From NCBI GenBank assembly GCA_016719885.1, contig JADJYF010000006.1:248001-312000 (forward strand): 64,000 nt of DNA. Reading direction: 5' to 3'. Origin of the DNA: Pseudomonadota bacterium. GTDB lineage: Bacteria; Pseudomonadota; Gammaproteobacteria; Ga0077536. A program made the translations under genes and the position numbers. Below, in pieces: positions 20,511 to 30,228 of this stretch; within the stretch, counting starts at the first letter, position 1; the number at the start of each line of letters is the position of its first letter. The notes below the pieces were generated by a model. The model did no database searches. It was not told the DNA's origin and saw only the letters and a program-made list of their open reading frames with translations.

Positions 20511-22178
20511 CTATCGGTCGAGCTGCTCCTTCAGCAGATCGCCAAGCGTCGTGCGAGTGCCGTCGTTGTCGGCACTGTATTCCTGCAGAGCGGCCTGCTC
20601 TTCCTCGCTCTCCTTGGCTTTGATCGACAGGTTGACGACGCGACGCTTGCGGTCGACGCCGACAATCAGCGCTTCCACTTCTTCGCCTTCGCGCAACACC
20701 TTGCGCGCATCGTCGACCGGGTCGATGGAGATCTCGGAGGCACGCAGCGAGCCTTCGACACCCTCGGCCAGATCGATGGTCGCGCCCTTGGCATCGACCG
20801 CGACAATCTTGCCGGTCACGATCACACCCTTGCCATGCTGGGCGAGGTAGGTCGAGAACGGATCCTGCGCGAGCTGCTTGACGCCCAGCGAAATACGTTC
20901 GCGTTCGGCATCCACCGCCAGCACCACGGTTTCCAGTTCGTCGCCCTTCTTGTAGTTGCGCACCACTTCTTCGCCGGGCAGGTCCCACGACAGATCCGAC
21001 AGGTGCACGAGACCGTCGATGCCGCCGTCCAGGCCGATGAAGATGCCAAAGTCGGTGATCGACTTGATCTTGCCGACCACGCGCTCACCCTTGTTGTGGG
21101 TGGCGGCGAATTCTTCCCAGGGATTGGAACGGCACTGCTTCATGCCGAGCGAGATACGGCGACGCTCTTCGTCGATGTCGAGCACCATGACTTCGACTTC
21201 TTCGCCGAGGTGCACGACCTTGGACGGATGCACGTTCTTGTTGGTCCAGTCCATTTCGGACACGTGCACCAAGCCTTCCACGCCCTCTTCGATCTCGACG
21301 AAGCAGCCGTAGTCGGCGATGTTCGAGACCTTGCCGAACAGGCGCGAATGCTCGGGATAGCGGCGCGCGATATCGACCCACGGATCGTCGCCGAGCTGCT
21401 TGAGGCCGAGCGACACGCGCTGACGATCGCGATCGAACTTCAGCACCTTCACTTCGATCTCGTCGCCGATATTGACCACTTCGGACGGATGCTTGACGCG
21501 GCGCCAGGCCATGTCGGTGATGTGCAGCAGGCCATCGATGCCGCCGAGGTCGATGAACGCACCGTAGTCGGTGAGATTCTTGACCAGGCCCTTGATGGTC
21601 GCGCCTTCGTTCAGGCCCTCGAGCAGCGCTTCGCGCTCGGCCGAGTTCTCGCTCTCCACCACCGCGCGGCGCGAAACCACCACGTTGTTGCGGCGACGGT
21701 CGACCTTGATGACCTTGAATTCGAGCGGCTTGCCTTCGAGGTAGCTGGTGTCGCGCACCGGGCGCACGTCGACCAGCGAGCCGGGCAGGAAGGCGCGGAT
21801 GGTGCTGATGTCGACGGTGAAACCGCCCTTGACCTTGTCGCTGATGATACCGATGACGGTTTCGTTGGTTTCGCAGGCCTTCTCGAGTTCTTCCCAGGCC
21901 TTGGCACGCTTGGCCTTGTCGCGCGACAGGCGGGTTTCGCCATAGCCGTCTTCGACCGCGTCCAGGGCGACGTCGATCTCGTCGCCTACCTTGACGTCAA
22001 CGTCACCGGCATTGTTGCGAAACTGTTCGAGCGGAATGACACCCTCGGACTTGAGTCCGGCATTCACGACCACGAAATCCGAACGGATCTCGACGATGAT
22101 GCCCTTGACGATGGTGCCGGGCCGCATCTTGGCAGCGACCTGACTCTCTTCAAATAATTCTGCGAAACTTTCCGCCAT
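20511..22178 (-). CDS. rpsA: 30S ribosomal protein S1
   Basis: S1 brings mRNA to the 30S subunit. The 555 residues (E. coli 557) form six S1/OB domains. The first two are diverged ribosome-binding repeats (GTIVKGIIVEIRSDFVVVNAG near the start), and the last four have the VxGxVxxxxxxGxFVxxxxGxxGLVHVSE pattern. The start is MAESFAELFEES. The 117 bp upstream of the ATG separates it from cmk. S1 in this lineage often autoregulates through its leader, but I see no clear structure. Confidence 0.97.
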   Translation of the reverse strand: MAESFAELFEESQVAAKMRPGTIVKGIIVEIRSDFVVVNAGLKSEGVIPLEQFRNNAGDVDVKVGDEIDVALDAVEDGYGETRLSRDKAKRAKAWEELEKACETNETVIGIISDKVKGGFTVDISTIRAFLPGSLVDVRPVRDTSYLEGKPLEFKVIKVDRRRNNVVVSRRAVVESENSAEREALLEGLNEGATIKGLVKNLTDYGAFIDLGGIDGLLHITDMAWRRVKHPSEVVNIGDEIEVKVLKFDRDRQRVSLGLKQLGDDPWVDIARRYPEHSRLFGKVSNIADYGCFVEIEEGVEGLVHVSEMDWTNKNVHPSKVVHLGEEVEVMVLDIDEERRRISLGMKQCRSNPWEEFAATHNKGERVVGKIKSITDFGIFIGLDGGIDGLVHLSDLSWDLPGEEVVRNYKKGDELETVVLAVDAERERISLGVKQLAQDPFSTYLAQHGKGVIVTGKIVAVDAKGATIDLAEGVEGSLRASEISIDPVDDARKVLREGEEVEALIVGVDRKRRVVNLSIKAKESEEEQAALQEYSADNDGTRTTLGDLLKEQLDR

Positions 22179-22295
22179 ATGTTTGTTTAAACGAAAGCCT
22201 GACGCGCCACAGCCATCTCGGCTGGGCTTCTTGCAGACCTTTCCGTCTCCTAGCTGTGTGTTGTTGATCGGATGGGCTGAAACCCGGCGTGTCGC

Positions 22296-22993
22296 TCAGG
22301 ACGTTGCGCCGCTGGCCAGGCCCGCTTCCCGCACCAGACGTTTGACATGCAGGACCACGGCGGCGATATCGCTATCGGTCGTATCGAGAATGATGGCGTC
22401 GGTTGCTGGCTTAAGAGGGGAGATGGAACGCTGTTCGTCGCGACGATCCCGCTCGGCGATGTCCCCTAAAAGCTGCGGGAGGTTAACACCCATTCCTTTT
22501 TCATTCAATTGCTTGTAGCGCCTCTGGGCGCGTTCCTCGACACTCGCCGTGAGGTAGATCTTGAGGTCGGCGGCGGGAAACACCACGGTGCCCATGTCGC
22601 GTCCGTCGGCGACCAGTCCGGGGCCTGGGCGAAGGCATGCTGGCGAGCGAGCAGTGCCGCGCGCACCGGCCCCAGGGCCGCCACCTGCGAGGCGCGCGCG
22701 CCGGCTTCCTCGCTGCGGATGAGGTCGGTGACGTCCCGGCCTTCGAGCAGCACGCGGGTATCGCCCTCGCCTTCGACGAACTCGACCGGCAGGCAAGCGG
22801 CCAGCGCGGCGACCGCCTCGGCATCGTCGAGGGCCACGCCACGGCCCTGGGCGAAATGCGCCGTGACGCGATAAAGCGCCCCGGAATCAAGCAGATGCCA
22901 GCCGAGCCAGGCGGTGATGAGGCGCGCCAGCGTGCCCTTGCCGGTGCCGCTCGGGCCGTCGATGGTGATGACGGGCGCGACGCCGGCCGCCAT
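22296..22993 (-). CDS. cmk: Cytidylate kinase, split by a single-base frameshift
   Basis: Cmk phosphorylates CMP and dCMP. The first 124 residues (22993 to 22622) contain the P-loop ITIDGPSGTGKGTLA, LLDSGALYR, and end in ARQHAFAQA. The rest (22619 to 22296) is in another frame: GLVADGRDMGTVVFP, YLTASVEERAQRR, and the C-terminal ATDAIILDTTDS. The shift lies in a run of four C (minus strand, 22620-22623); one more C restores a 232-residue enzyme, close to the usual 225-230. The gene is normally essential or important, so a sequencing deletion is the likely cause. The start ATG shares one base with the aroA stop (TGATG). The bases read without interruption give two overlapping frames of 162 and 166 residues. 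Confidence 0.93.
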
Positions 22994-24300
22994 CAGGGCG
23001 CAATCCTGAGACCGCAGGCGCGGGCCGCAGCTACGAAGGTCGGAAAAGAAGTCGCGATGTTGGCGGCGTTGCGTATGGTGATGGGGCCGGCAGCGCGCAG
23101 CGCCGCGACCGCAAAGGCCATGGCGATGCGGTGGTCGCCCTGGGCATCGATCTCGCCGCCCTGCAGGGCGCCGCCGTCGATGGCGATGCCGTCGTCGTAC
23201 ACCTCGGTGCGGATGCCGAGCGCATTGAGACCTTCGGCCATGACCGCGATGCGGTCGCTTTCCTTGTGACGCAGTTCCTCGGCGCCGCGCAGCACGGTGC
23301 GGCCCTCGGCGCAGGCGGCGGCGATGAAGATCGCCGGGAATTCGTCGATGGCGAGCGGTACGGCGGCCTGCGGAATGTCGATACCGCGCAATGCCGAGCC
23401 ATGCACGGTCAGATCGGCGACCGGCTCGCTGCCGACCCGGCGCGGCGCGCCATGATCGATGCGCGCCCCCATCGCCGCCATGATGTCGAGCACGCCGGTA
23501 CGGGTCGGGTTGACGCCCACCGCCGGCATGGTCAGGCGGCTGCCGGGTGCGATGGCGGCGCCGACGATGAAGAACGCTGCCGAGGAGATGTCGGCCGGCA
23601 CGGCAATGTCGAAAGCCTTGAGGCGCTGGCCGCCGCGCAGGCTGACGGTGCCGCCGTGGCTGTCGAGTTCCACGCCGCAGGCGCGCAGCATGAGTTCGGT
23701 GTGGTCGCGGGTCGGCGCGGGCTCGGTCACGCGCGTCACGCCGTCGGCATAGAGGCCGGCCAGCAATACCGCCGATTTGACCTGGGCGCTGGCGACCGGC
23801 AGCTGGTAATCAATGGCCGTCAGATGTCCACCGCCAGCCAGGCTCACCGGCGGCGTGCCACCCTCGGCGGTGGTGAGGCGCGCGCCCATGCGGTTCAAGG
23901 GTTCCGCCACGCGTCGCATCGGACGGCGACTCAGGGACGGGTCGCCGGTCAAGGTGGCGGGCAGTCCGGCGCCGGCCAGGATGCCGCACAAAAGGCGCAT
24001 CGAGGTACCGGAATTGCCGAGGTAGAGCGGCGCCGCCGGTGCGCGCAAGCCGTCGACGCCGACACCGTGCACGGTCAGTCGCCCGTCACCGTGATTGTCG
24101 ACCGTGACGCCGAGCGCGCGAAACGCGTCCATGGTCGCGAGCACGTCTTCGCCGAGCAGGCAATCCGACACCTGGCACACGCCATCGGCCAGTGCGCCGA
24201 ACATCACCGCGCGATGGGAAACGGACTTGTCGCCAGGAATGACGATGCTGCCGGTCAGCGCGCCCCCGGGCGCGACGATGAGATCATTGGCGACGTGCAT
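22993..24300 (-). CDS. aroA: 3-phosphoshikimate 1-carboxyvinyltransferase (EPSP synthase)
   Basis: Joins PEP to shikimate 3-phosphate. The 435 residues start with an APGGALTGSIVIPGDKSVSHR-type N-terminus, and LGNSGTSMRLL with GDPSLSRRPMRR follows. Near the C-terminus come RHKESDRI and DHRIAMAFA. It is about the usual length. It overlaps tyrA by 17 bp and cmk by 1 bp, so the aromatic genes are tightly coupled. In Pseudomonas tyrA and aroA are one fused protein; here they are separate but overlapping genes. Confidence 0.97.
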   Translation of the reverse strand: MHVANDLIVAPGGALTGSIVIPGDKSVSHRAVMFGALADGVCQVSDCLLGEDVLATMDAFRALGVTVDNHGDGRLTVHGVGVDGLRAPAAPLYLGNSGTSMRLLCGILAGAGLPATLTGDPSLSRRPMRRVAEPLNRMGARLTTAEGGTPPVSLAGGGHLTAIDYQLPVASAQVKSAVLLAGLYADGVTRVTEPAPTRDHTELMLRACGVELDSHGGTVSLRGGQRLKAFDIAVPADISSAAFFIVGAAIAPGSRLTMPAVGVNPTRTGVLDIMAAMGARIDHGAPRRVGSEPVADLTVHGSALRGIDIPQAAVPLAIDEFPAIFIAAACAEGRTVLRGAEELRHKESDRIAVMAEGLNALGIRTEVYDDGIAIDGGALQGGEIDAQGDHRIAMAFAVAALRAAGPITIRNAANIATSFPTFVAAARACGLRIAP

Positions 24301-25165
24301 TGGCTTCCGGTACTACGCAGCGATCGCGCGCCTGTTTGGCGCGCTTGAAGGATAGTTCGAGGGTCGCGCCATCGCCGTCGCGCAACGCCTGCATCAGGCG
24401 TTCGAGACGCGCCGCGTAGGCGCCACAGATAGTCAGCAGCGCATCGCGATTGGCGAGCGCGATGTCGCGCCACATCTCGGGATTGCTGGAGGCGATACGG
24501 GTGAAATCACGAAAGCCGCCGGCCGCGAAGGCAAAGATGTCGTCGGCATCGGAGGCTTCCGCCAGCAGGTCGACCAGGGTGAAGGCCAGCATGTGCGGCA
24601 GATGCGAAGTGGCGGCCAGCACGCGATCATGATCGGTCACCGACATCTGCGTCACGCGCGCGCCGGTGGCCTGCCACATCGATTGCACGGTGGCGAGGGC
24701 TTGGGCATCGGTGTCGGCCTCCGGCGTCAGGATCACTCGGTGCCCGACGTAGAGTTCCGCGAACGCCGCCTGCGCGCCGCTGTGCTCGGTGCCGGCAATC
24801 GGATGGCCGGGCACGAAGCGCGAGAATTGCGCGCCGAGCGCGGCGCGCGCCGCCGCCACCACGCTGGCCTTGGTGCTGCCGACGTCGGTGACGATGGCGT
24901 GGGGCTCGAGCGCCGGCGCGATGCGCGCGAGGATGTCGGCGGTCGAGCCCAGGGTCGCGCCGATCACGACCATGTCGGCATCGGCGACCGCCTGGGCCGC
25001 GTCCTGGCTGTAGCTGTCGATGACGCCGAGGGCGACCGCCTGCTCGAGATTGGCAATACCGCGCCCGACGCCGACCACGCGTTCGACCTTGCCCGCCTTG
25101 CGCAACGCGCAGGCCAGCGAGCCACCGATCAGGCCAACGCCGATCACCACCAGCTTGGAAATCAT
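24284..25165 (-). CDS. tyrA: Prephenate dehydrogenase
   Basis: An NAD(P)-dependent oxidative decarboxylase of the tyrosine branch. 293 residues with a Rossmann N-terminus VVIGVGLIGGSLA (6-18) and DVGSTKASVV. The catalytic segment is GHPIAGTEHSGA, and TSHLPHMLAF is the C-terminal helical domain motif. Arogenate use cannot be excluded. It lies 28 bp after pheA and overlaps aroA. No hisC-type aminotransferase lies between pheA and tyrA, unlike in many relatives. Confidence 0.94.
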   Translation of the reverse strand: MISKLVVIGVGLIGGSLACALRKAGKVERVVGVGRGIANLEQAVALGVIDSYSQDAAQAVADADMVVIGATLGSTADILARIAPALEPHAIVTDVGSTKASVVAAARAALGAQFSRFVPGHPIAGTEHSGAQAAFAELYVGHRVILTPEADTDAQALATVQSMWQATGARVTQMSVTDHDRVLAATSHLPHMLAFTLVDLLAEASDADDIFAFAAGGFRDFTRIASSNPEMWRDIALANRDALLTICGAYAARLERLMQALRDGDGATLELSFKRAKQARDRCVVPEANARRQ

Positions 25166-25193
25166 GCTGTCACCTTAAAGAACCGCGCAGCGC

Positions 25194-26279
25194 TCAGAGA
25201 ATGGCGCGCGGATAACTGCCGAGCAACTTGAACAGGCTTGCGCGACTTTCGATCTCGGCCAGCGCCGCCGCCACCACCGGGTCGTCGCTGTGGCCCAGGA
25301 GGTCGACGAAAAAAAGATAGTCCCAGACGCCATTGCGGGCGGGACGCGATTCGATGCGCGTCATGCTGATGCCGCGCTCGGCCAGCACGCTCAGGATCGC
25401 ATGCAGGGCGCCCGCCTTGTTGGGCAGGCCGAACATCACGCTCGTGACGTCGTCGCCACTGTCACGCGGAATGGTGCGCCCCAGCACCGCGAAGCGCGTG
25501 GTGTTGTGCGGAAAATCCTCGATATTGGCCGCCAGCGCGGTCAAGCCGTAGCGCAGTCCGGCGTCGACGCTCGCGATCGCGGCGCTGCCGCTTTCGGCGC
25601 GCGCACGCTGCGCGGCGGCGGCGTTGGAACTCAAGGCGATGCGCTCGGCGCCGGGAAGATGCAGATCGAGCCAGCCGCGACATTGCGCAAGGGCCTGCTC
25701 ATGGGCGTACACGCGCTGCACTTCCTGCAGGCTGGCGACCGTGCTCAACAGCTGGTGATGCACGGCCAGCACGATCTCGGCGCAGATGCGCAAGGACGAT
25801 TCGGCCAGGCAATCGAGCGTCTGGTTGATCGAACCACCGACCGAATTTTCTATCGGCACCACGCCGTAGTCACAGGCGCGCGCCTCGACTTCACGAAACA
25901 CTTCGCCAACGCTGGTGCTCGCCACCGGCTCGATGGCGCCGCCGAAATGCTTCATCACCGCGGCGTGGGTATAGGTGCCTTCGGGGCCGAGATAGGCGAC
26001 CCGCAAGGCATGTTCCAGCGACAGACAGGTGGAGATGATCTCGCGCATCACGCGCACCAGGTCCTCGTCCGGCAACGGGCCGGGATTGGACTGAAGCAGG
26101 CGGCGCAGGATGCGCGCTTCGCGCTCGGGGCGGTAGAACTCGGTGGCGGTACCGCTGGCGCGTTTGACCTCGCCGACTTCCATGGTCAGCGCCGCGCGGC
26201 GATTGAGCAATTGCAGTAGCTCGTCGTCGACCGCGTCTATCATGACGCGCAATTCGCCTATGCGCTGTTCGGTCGACAT
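25194..26279 (-). CDS. pheA: Bifunctional chorismate mutase/prephenate dehydratase
   Basis: The first two steps of the phenylalanine branch. With the start at 26279 (MSTEQRIGELR) it is 361 residues. The AroQ chorismate mutase is at 1-90 (LLQLLNRRAALTMEVGEVK). The dehydratase (about 95-280) has AYLGPEGTYTHAA, PIENSVGGSINQT and the NTTRF catalytic loop. The ACT regulatory domain (about 285-361) has GALHAIL and the IESRP motif for phenylalanine feedback. It follows gyrA after 93 bp; the serC found between them in many relatives is absent. Confidence 0.96.
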   Translation of the reverse strand: MSTEQRIGELRVMIDAVDDELLQLLNRRAALTMEVGEVKRASGTATEFYRPEREARILRRLLQSNPGPLPDEDLVRVMREIISTCLSLEHALRVAYLGPEGTYTHAAVMKHFGGAIEPVASTSVGEVFREVEARACDYGVVPIENSVGGSINQTLDCLAESSLRICAEIVLAVHHQLLSTVASLQEVQRVYAHEQALAQCRGWLDLHLPGAERIALSSNAAAAQRARAESGSAAIASVDAGLRYGLTALAANIEDFPHNTTRFAVLGRTIPRDSGDDVTSVMFGLPNKAGALHAILSVLAERGISMTRIESRPARNGVWDYLFFVDLLGHSDDPVVAAALAEIESRASLFKLLGSYPRAIL

Positions 26280-26372
26280 GCCTGACTCAATCCATGAGCC
26301 GTGGCGCAAGGCTGCGACGCCAACGCGCGGGCTTTCGCTTGGACGGGGTCACGCCAGCCGCGCCCTCGCGCG

Positions 26373-29015
26373 CTATTCGGTGGCGGCGCCGTCGGCGCCG
26401 TCGCTGCTGTCGTCGTCGGCAATGCCATCATCGCCGTCCACGCTCTCGCCGTTGTCGAGTTCACCGCCGTCGGCGGCGATGCCGGCGAGATCGGCAATCT
26501 GTTCAACGCCGACCAAGGCCTCCCCCTCGGCCAGCGCGATCAGGCGCACGCCCTGGGTGTTGCGGCCGATCACCGAGATGCCGGCGACCGGCGTGCGCAC
26601 CAGGGTGCCCTTGTCGCTGATGAGCATGATTTCGTCGTCATCGGACACCGCCACAGCGCCGATCACCGAACCATTGCGCTCACTTTCCTGGATGGCGATG
26701 ACACCGAGGCCACCACGGCCCTTGACCGGGAATTCCTCGAAGCGCGTGCGCTTGCCGTAGCCCTTGGTGGTCGCGATCAGCACCGTGCCGTCGCCTTCCA
26801 TCGAGATCAGCGCAATCACTTCCTGGCTTTCACCCAGGGTGATACCCCGCACGCCGCGCGCCAGCCGCCCCATGGGCCGCACATGGCGCTCGGAGAAACG
26901 CACCGCCTTGCCGGCGCTGCTGACCAGCATGAGATCCGCCGCACCTTGCGTGAGCGCCACGCCCACCAGGCGGTCGCCCTCGTCGAGATCGACCGCGATG
27001 ATGCCGGCGCTGCGCGGGCGCGAGAAATTGTCCAGCGAAGTCTTCTTGATCACGCCGCTGGCGGTCGCCATCACCACGTAGAGCTCGGCGTCGAATTCCT
27101 TGATCGGCAGCACCGCGGTGATGCGCTCGCTCTCGACCAGGGGCAACAGGTTGACCAGCGGCCGGCCGCGCGCGGTGCGCCCGGCCTGCGGCACTTCGTA
27201 GACCTTCAGCCAGTACAGCTTGCCGTGATTGGAGAAGCACAACATGGTGTCGTGGGTATTGGCCACGAACAGCTTGTCGACGAAATCCTCGTCCTTGGTG
27301 GTGGTGGCGGTCTTGCCCTTGCCGCCGCGGCGCTGCGAACGGTAGACCTCGATGGGCTGCGACTTCGCGTAGCCGGCGTGGGACAGCGTCACCACCACGT
27401 CTTCCTGCGAGATGAGATCTTCCAGCGACAGGTTCTCGTGGGTCTCGACGATCTGCGTGCGTCGCGCGTCGCCGAACTGCTCGCGGATCTCCATGAGCTC
27501 GTCGCGGATGACCTGCATCAGGCGCTCGGGACGATGCAGGATGTCGAGCAGGTCATCGATGCGCGCCAGCACCTCGCGGTATTCCTCGAGGATCTTGTCC
27601 TGCTCGAGCGCGGTCAGGCGCTGCAGGCGCATGTCGAGAATTTCCTTGGCCTGGCGCTCGGACAGGTGATAGCCGTCGTCCTTCATGCCGAACTGCGCGG
27701 GCAGATCCTGCGGCCGCGAGACGTCGGAGCCGGCGCGTTCCAACATCGCCATCACCACGCCCGGCGCCCACGCGGTCGCCATCAAGGCTTCACGCGCCTC
27801 GTTGGGATTGGGCGAGGCCTTGATCAGCTCGATGATCGGGTCGATGTTGGCCAGCGCCACCGCCAGGCCTTCCAAGATGTGCGCGCGTTCGCGCGCCTTG
27901 CGCACTTCGAACAGCGTGCGCCGCGTCACCACTTCGCGACGATGACGCAGGAAGCAATCGAGCAGGTCCAGCAGGTTGAGGGTGCGCGGCTGCCCATCGA
28001 CCAGCGCCACGGTGTTGATGCCGAACACCGACTGCATCTGCGTGTGGCGATACAGGTTGTTGAGCAACACCTCGGCGCTCTCGCCGCGTTTCACTTCGAT
28101 GACGATGCGCATGCCGTCCTTGTCGGACTCGTCGCGCAGACCGTCGGGACGGATGCCCTCGATCTTCTTTTCCTTGACGAGCTCGGCGATTTTCTCGATC
28201 AGGCGCGCCTTGTTGACCTGGTAGGGCAACTCGGTGATGACGATGCTGGAAAAATCGGTGTCGCCGTTCTCGATGTCGGCGCGCGCCCGCACGTAGATGC
28301 GGCCGCGCCCGGTGCGGTAGGCCTCACGGATGCCGGCCGAGCCGTTGATGATGCCGGCGGTGGGGAAATCGGGGCCCGGGATGTAACGCATCAAGGCGTC
28401 GACATCGAGGCTTGGCTCGTCGATCAGCGCCACGCAGGCGTCGATCACTTCGCGCAGGTTATGCGGCGCGATGTTGGTCGCCATGCCGACCGCGATGCCG
28501 CTGGAACCATTGACGAGCAGGTTCGGAATGCGTGACGGCAGCACCGTCGGTTCCTGTTCCTTGCCGTCGTAGTTGGGCACGAAATCGACGGTGTCCCTGT
28601 CGATGTCGGCCAACAGTTCATTGGCGATGCGATCGAGGCGGCACTCGGTGTAACGCATGGCGGCCGGCGGATCGCCGTCGACCGAGCCGAAGTTGCCCTG
28701 GCCGTCGATGAGCGTGTAGCGCAGCGAGAAATCCTGCGCCATGCGTACCAGGGTGTCGTAGATGGCGCTGTCGCCGTGCGGGTGGTATTTACCCATCACC
28801 TCGCCGACCACGCGGGCGCATTTGACGTACGGCCGGTTCCAGACGTTGCTGGTTTCCTGCATCGCGTACAGCACGCGGCGATGCACCGGTTTGAGCCCGT
28901 CGCGGGCATCCGGCAGTGCGCGTCCCACGATTACGCTCATGGCGTAATCCATGTAGGACTGGCGCATTTCGTCCTCGATGTTGACAGGCACCAGCTGGCG
29001 CGCGAAATCGGCCAT
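26373..29015 (-). CDS. gyrA: DNA gyrase subunit A
   Basis: The 880-residue breakage-reunion subunit of gyrase. The catalytic Tyr122 is in AAMRYTE. The quinolone-resistance region reads HPHGDSAIYD with Ser83 and Asp87, the susceptible wild-type residues, in E. coli numbering without gaps. The GyrA box QRRGGKG precedes a six-bladed beta-pinwheel C-terminal domain, and the tail is acidic (Asp/Gly-rich). It is the first gene of the gyrA-pheA-tyrA-aroA-cmk-rpsA run, with its own extended -10 promoter upstream. Confidence 0.98.
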   Translation of the reverse strand: MADFARQLVPVNIEDEMRQSYMDYAMSVIVGRALPDARDGLKPVHRRVLYAMQETSNVWNRPYVKCARVVGEVMGKYHPHGDSAIYDTLVRMAQDFSLRYTLIDGQGNFGSVDGDPPAAMRYTECRLDRIANELLADIDRDTVDFVPNYDGKEQEPTVLPSRIPNLLVNGSSGIAVGMATNIAPHNLREVIDACVALIDEPSLDVDALMRYIPGPDFPTAGIINGSAGIREAYRTGRGRIYVRARADIENGDTDFSSIVITELPYQVNKARLIEKIAELVKEKKIEGIRPDGLRDESDKDGMRIVIEVKRGESAEVLLNNLYRHTQMQSVFGINTVALVDGQPRTLNLLDLLDCFLRHRREVVTRRTLFEVRKARERAHILEGLAVALANIDPIIELIKASPNPNEAREALMATAWAPGVVMAMLERAGSDVSRPQDLPAQFGMKDDGYHLSERQAKEILDMRLQRLTALEQDKILEEYREVLARIDDLLDILHRPERLMQVIRDELMEIREQFGDARRTQIVETHENLSLEDLISQEDVVVTLSHAGYAKSQPIEVYRSQRRGGKGKTATTTKDEDFVDKLFVANTHDTMLCFSNHGKLYWLKVYEVPQAGRTARGRPLVNLLPLVESERITAVLPIKEFDAELYVVMATASGVIKKTSLDNFSRPRSAGIIAVDLDEGDRLVGVALTQGAADLMLVSSAGKAVRFSERHVRPMGRLARGVRGITLGESQEVIALISMEGDGTVLIATTKGYGKRTRFEEFPVKGRGGLGVIAIQESERNGSVIGAVAVSDDDEIMLISDKGTLVRTPVAGISVIGRNTQGVRLIALAEGEALVGVEQIADLAGIAADGGELDNGESVDGDDGIADDDSSDGADGAATE

Positions 29016-29073
29016 GGGAAATAAAATAACTTATTGAATTTTTATGAGAATTTCCCGGCGACGGGAAGCGCGC

Positions 29074-29082
29074 AGTATAACA
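29074..29082 (-). promoter_or_regulatory. Extended -10 promoter for gyrA
   Basis: The minus strand reads TGTTATACT: a TATACT -10 with the TG extension, about 60 bp before the gyrA ATG. No good -35 lies at 17 bp, as is usual for extended -10 promoters. An AT-rich untranslated leader follows, unusual for this GC-rich window. Confidence 0.5.
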
Positions 29083-29121
29083 CGCTGATTTCGATCAAGG
29101 CACCCCTGTAGCGGGCCGCGT

Positions 29122-30165
29122 TCAGGCGCCGCAGAGCGCCGCGATGCTGGCCGCGTCGGGACGCTCGATGACGCCCTTCTCGGTGACCAAGGCGTCGATG
29201 AGATGGGCCGGCGTCACGTCGAATACCGGGTTCAATGCACGCACGCCCGGGGCCGCCACTTCGAGGCCGCCGAGTTGGGTCAATTCGCGCCCCTCACGAT
29301 GTTCGATGACGATGTCGGCGCCGCTGGCGGTGGCGATATCGACGGTCGACATCGGCGCCGCGACCATGAACCGCACGCCGTGCGCGCGCGCCAGCGTGGC
29401 GAGACCATAGGTGCCGATCTTGTTGGCCGTGTCGCCATTGGCGGCCACCCGGTCGGCGCCGGTGATGACCCATTGCACGCGCCCCTCGGCCATGAGCCAG
29501 GCGGCGGCGCTGTCGGCAATGAGGGTGGCGTCGATGCCGTCCTGCATGAGTTCCCACACCGTCAGGCGCGCGCCCTGCAGCCAGGGACGCGTCTCGCCGG
29601 CATAGACCGCGGTGATGCGACCGTCGCGCCAGGCGCTGCGGATCACACCGAGCGCCGTGCCGTAACCGGCGGTGGCGAGCGCGCCGGCGTTGCAATGGGT
29701 CAGCACGCCCGAGCCGGGCGCGATCAGGCGCGCGCCAAAGTCGCCCATGGCGCGATTGGCGGCCAGATCCTCGTCGTGCAGGCGCAGCGCCAAGGCCAGC
29801 AGCGCGGCGTAGGGGTCGCCTTCGAGGTCGACACAGGCGGCCGCCATCACGTCCAGCGCCCACATGAGGTTGACCGCGGTCGGGCGTGTTTCGCGCAGCA
29901 TGGCAAGATCGCTTGCCACCGCCGAACGCCACTCGGCGCCGAGGCGCGCGAAATGGCTGCGCGCCGACAGCGCCACCGCGTAGGCGGCGGTGATGCCGAT
30001 GGCCGGCGCGCCGCGCACCACCATGCTGCGTATCGCATCGGCGGCGCTGTCGGCGTCATGACAGGCGATGTAGCTCACTTCCTTGGGCAGCAGACGCTGG
30101 TCGAGCAGCAGCAGATGATCGTCACACCAGCGTATGGCCTGGGTGGCTTCGCGGTTCGTCGACAT
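29122..30165 (-). CDS. mtnA: S-methyl-5-thioribose-1-phosphate isomerase
   Basis: Converts methylthioribose 1-phosphate to methylthioribulose 1-phosphate in the methionine salvage pathway. 347 residues. MVVRGAPAIGITAAYAVA is the substrate loop, THCNAGALATAGYGTALG holds the catalytic Cys, and TGADRVAANGDTANKIGTY the catalytic Asp. It diverges from the MTA/SAH deaminase gene with 63 bp between them, and sits upstream of gyrA, as in Pseudomonas. Its substrate is the product of the phosphorylase at 12.7 kb. Confidence 0.96.
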   Translation of the reverse strand: MSTNREATQAIRWCDDHLLLLDQRLLPKEVSYIACHDADSAADAIRSMVVRGAPAIGITAAYAVALSARSHFARLGAEWRSAVASDLAMLRETRPTAVNLMWALDVMAAACVDLEGDPYAALLALALRLHDEDLAANRAMGDFGARLIAPGSGVLTHCNAGALATAGYGTALGVIRSAWRDGRITAVYAGETRPWLQGARLTVWELMQDGIDATLIADSAAAWLMAEGRVQWVITGADRVAANGDTANKIGTYGLATLARAHGVRFMVAAPMSTVDIATASGADIVIEHREGRELTQLGGLEVAAPGVRALNPVFDVTPAHLIDALVTEKGVIERPDAASIAALCGA

Positions 30166-30228
30166 GCGTGGGTTCCCTTGAATTGCTGTGGTACTTTAGA
30201 CCGAAATCGACGCCTGCTTAAGTTCTCC

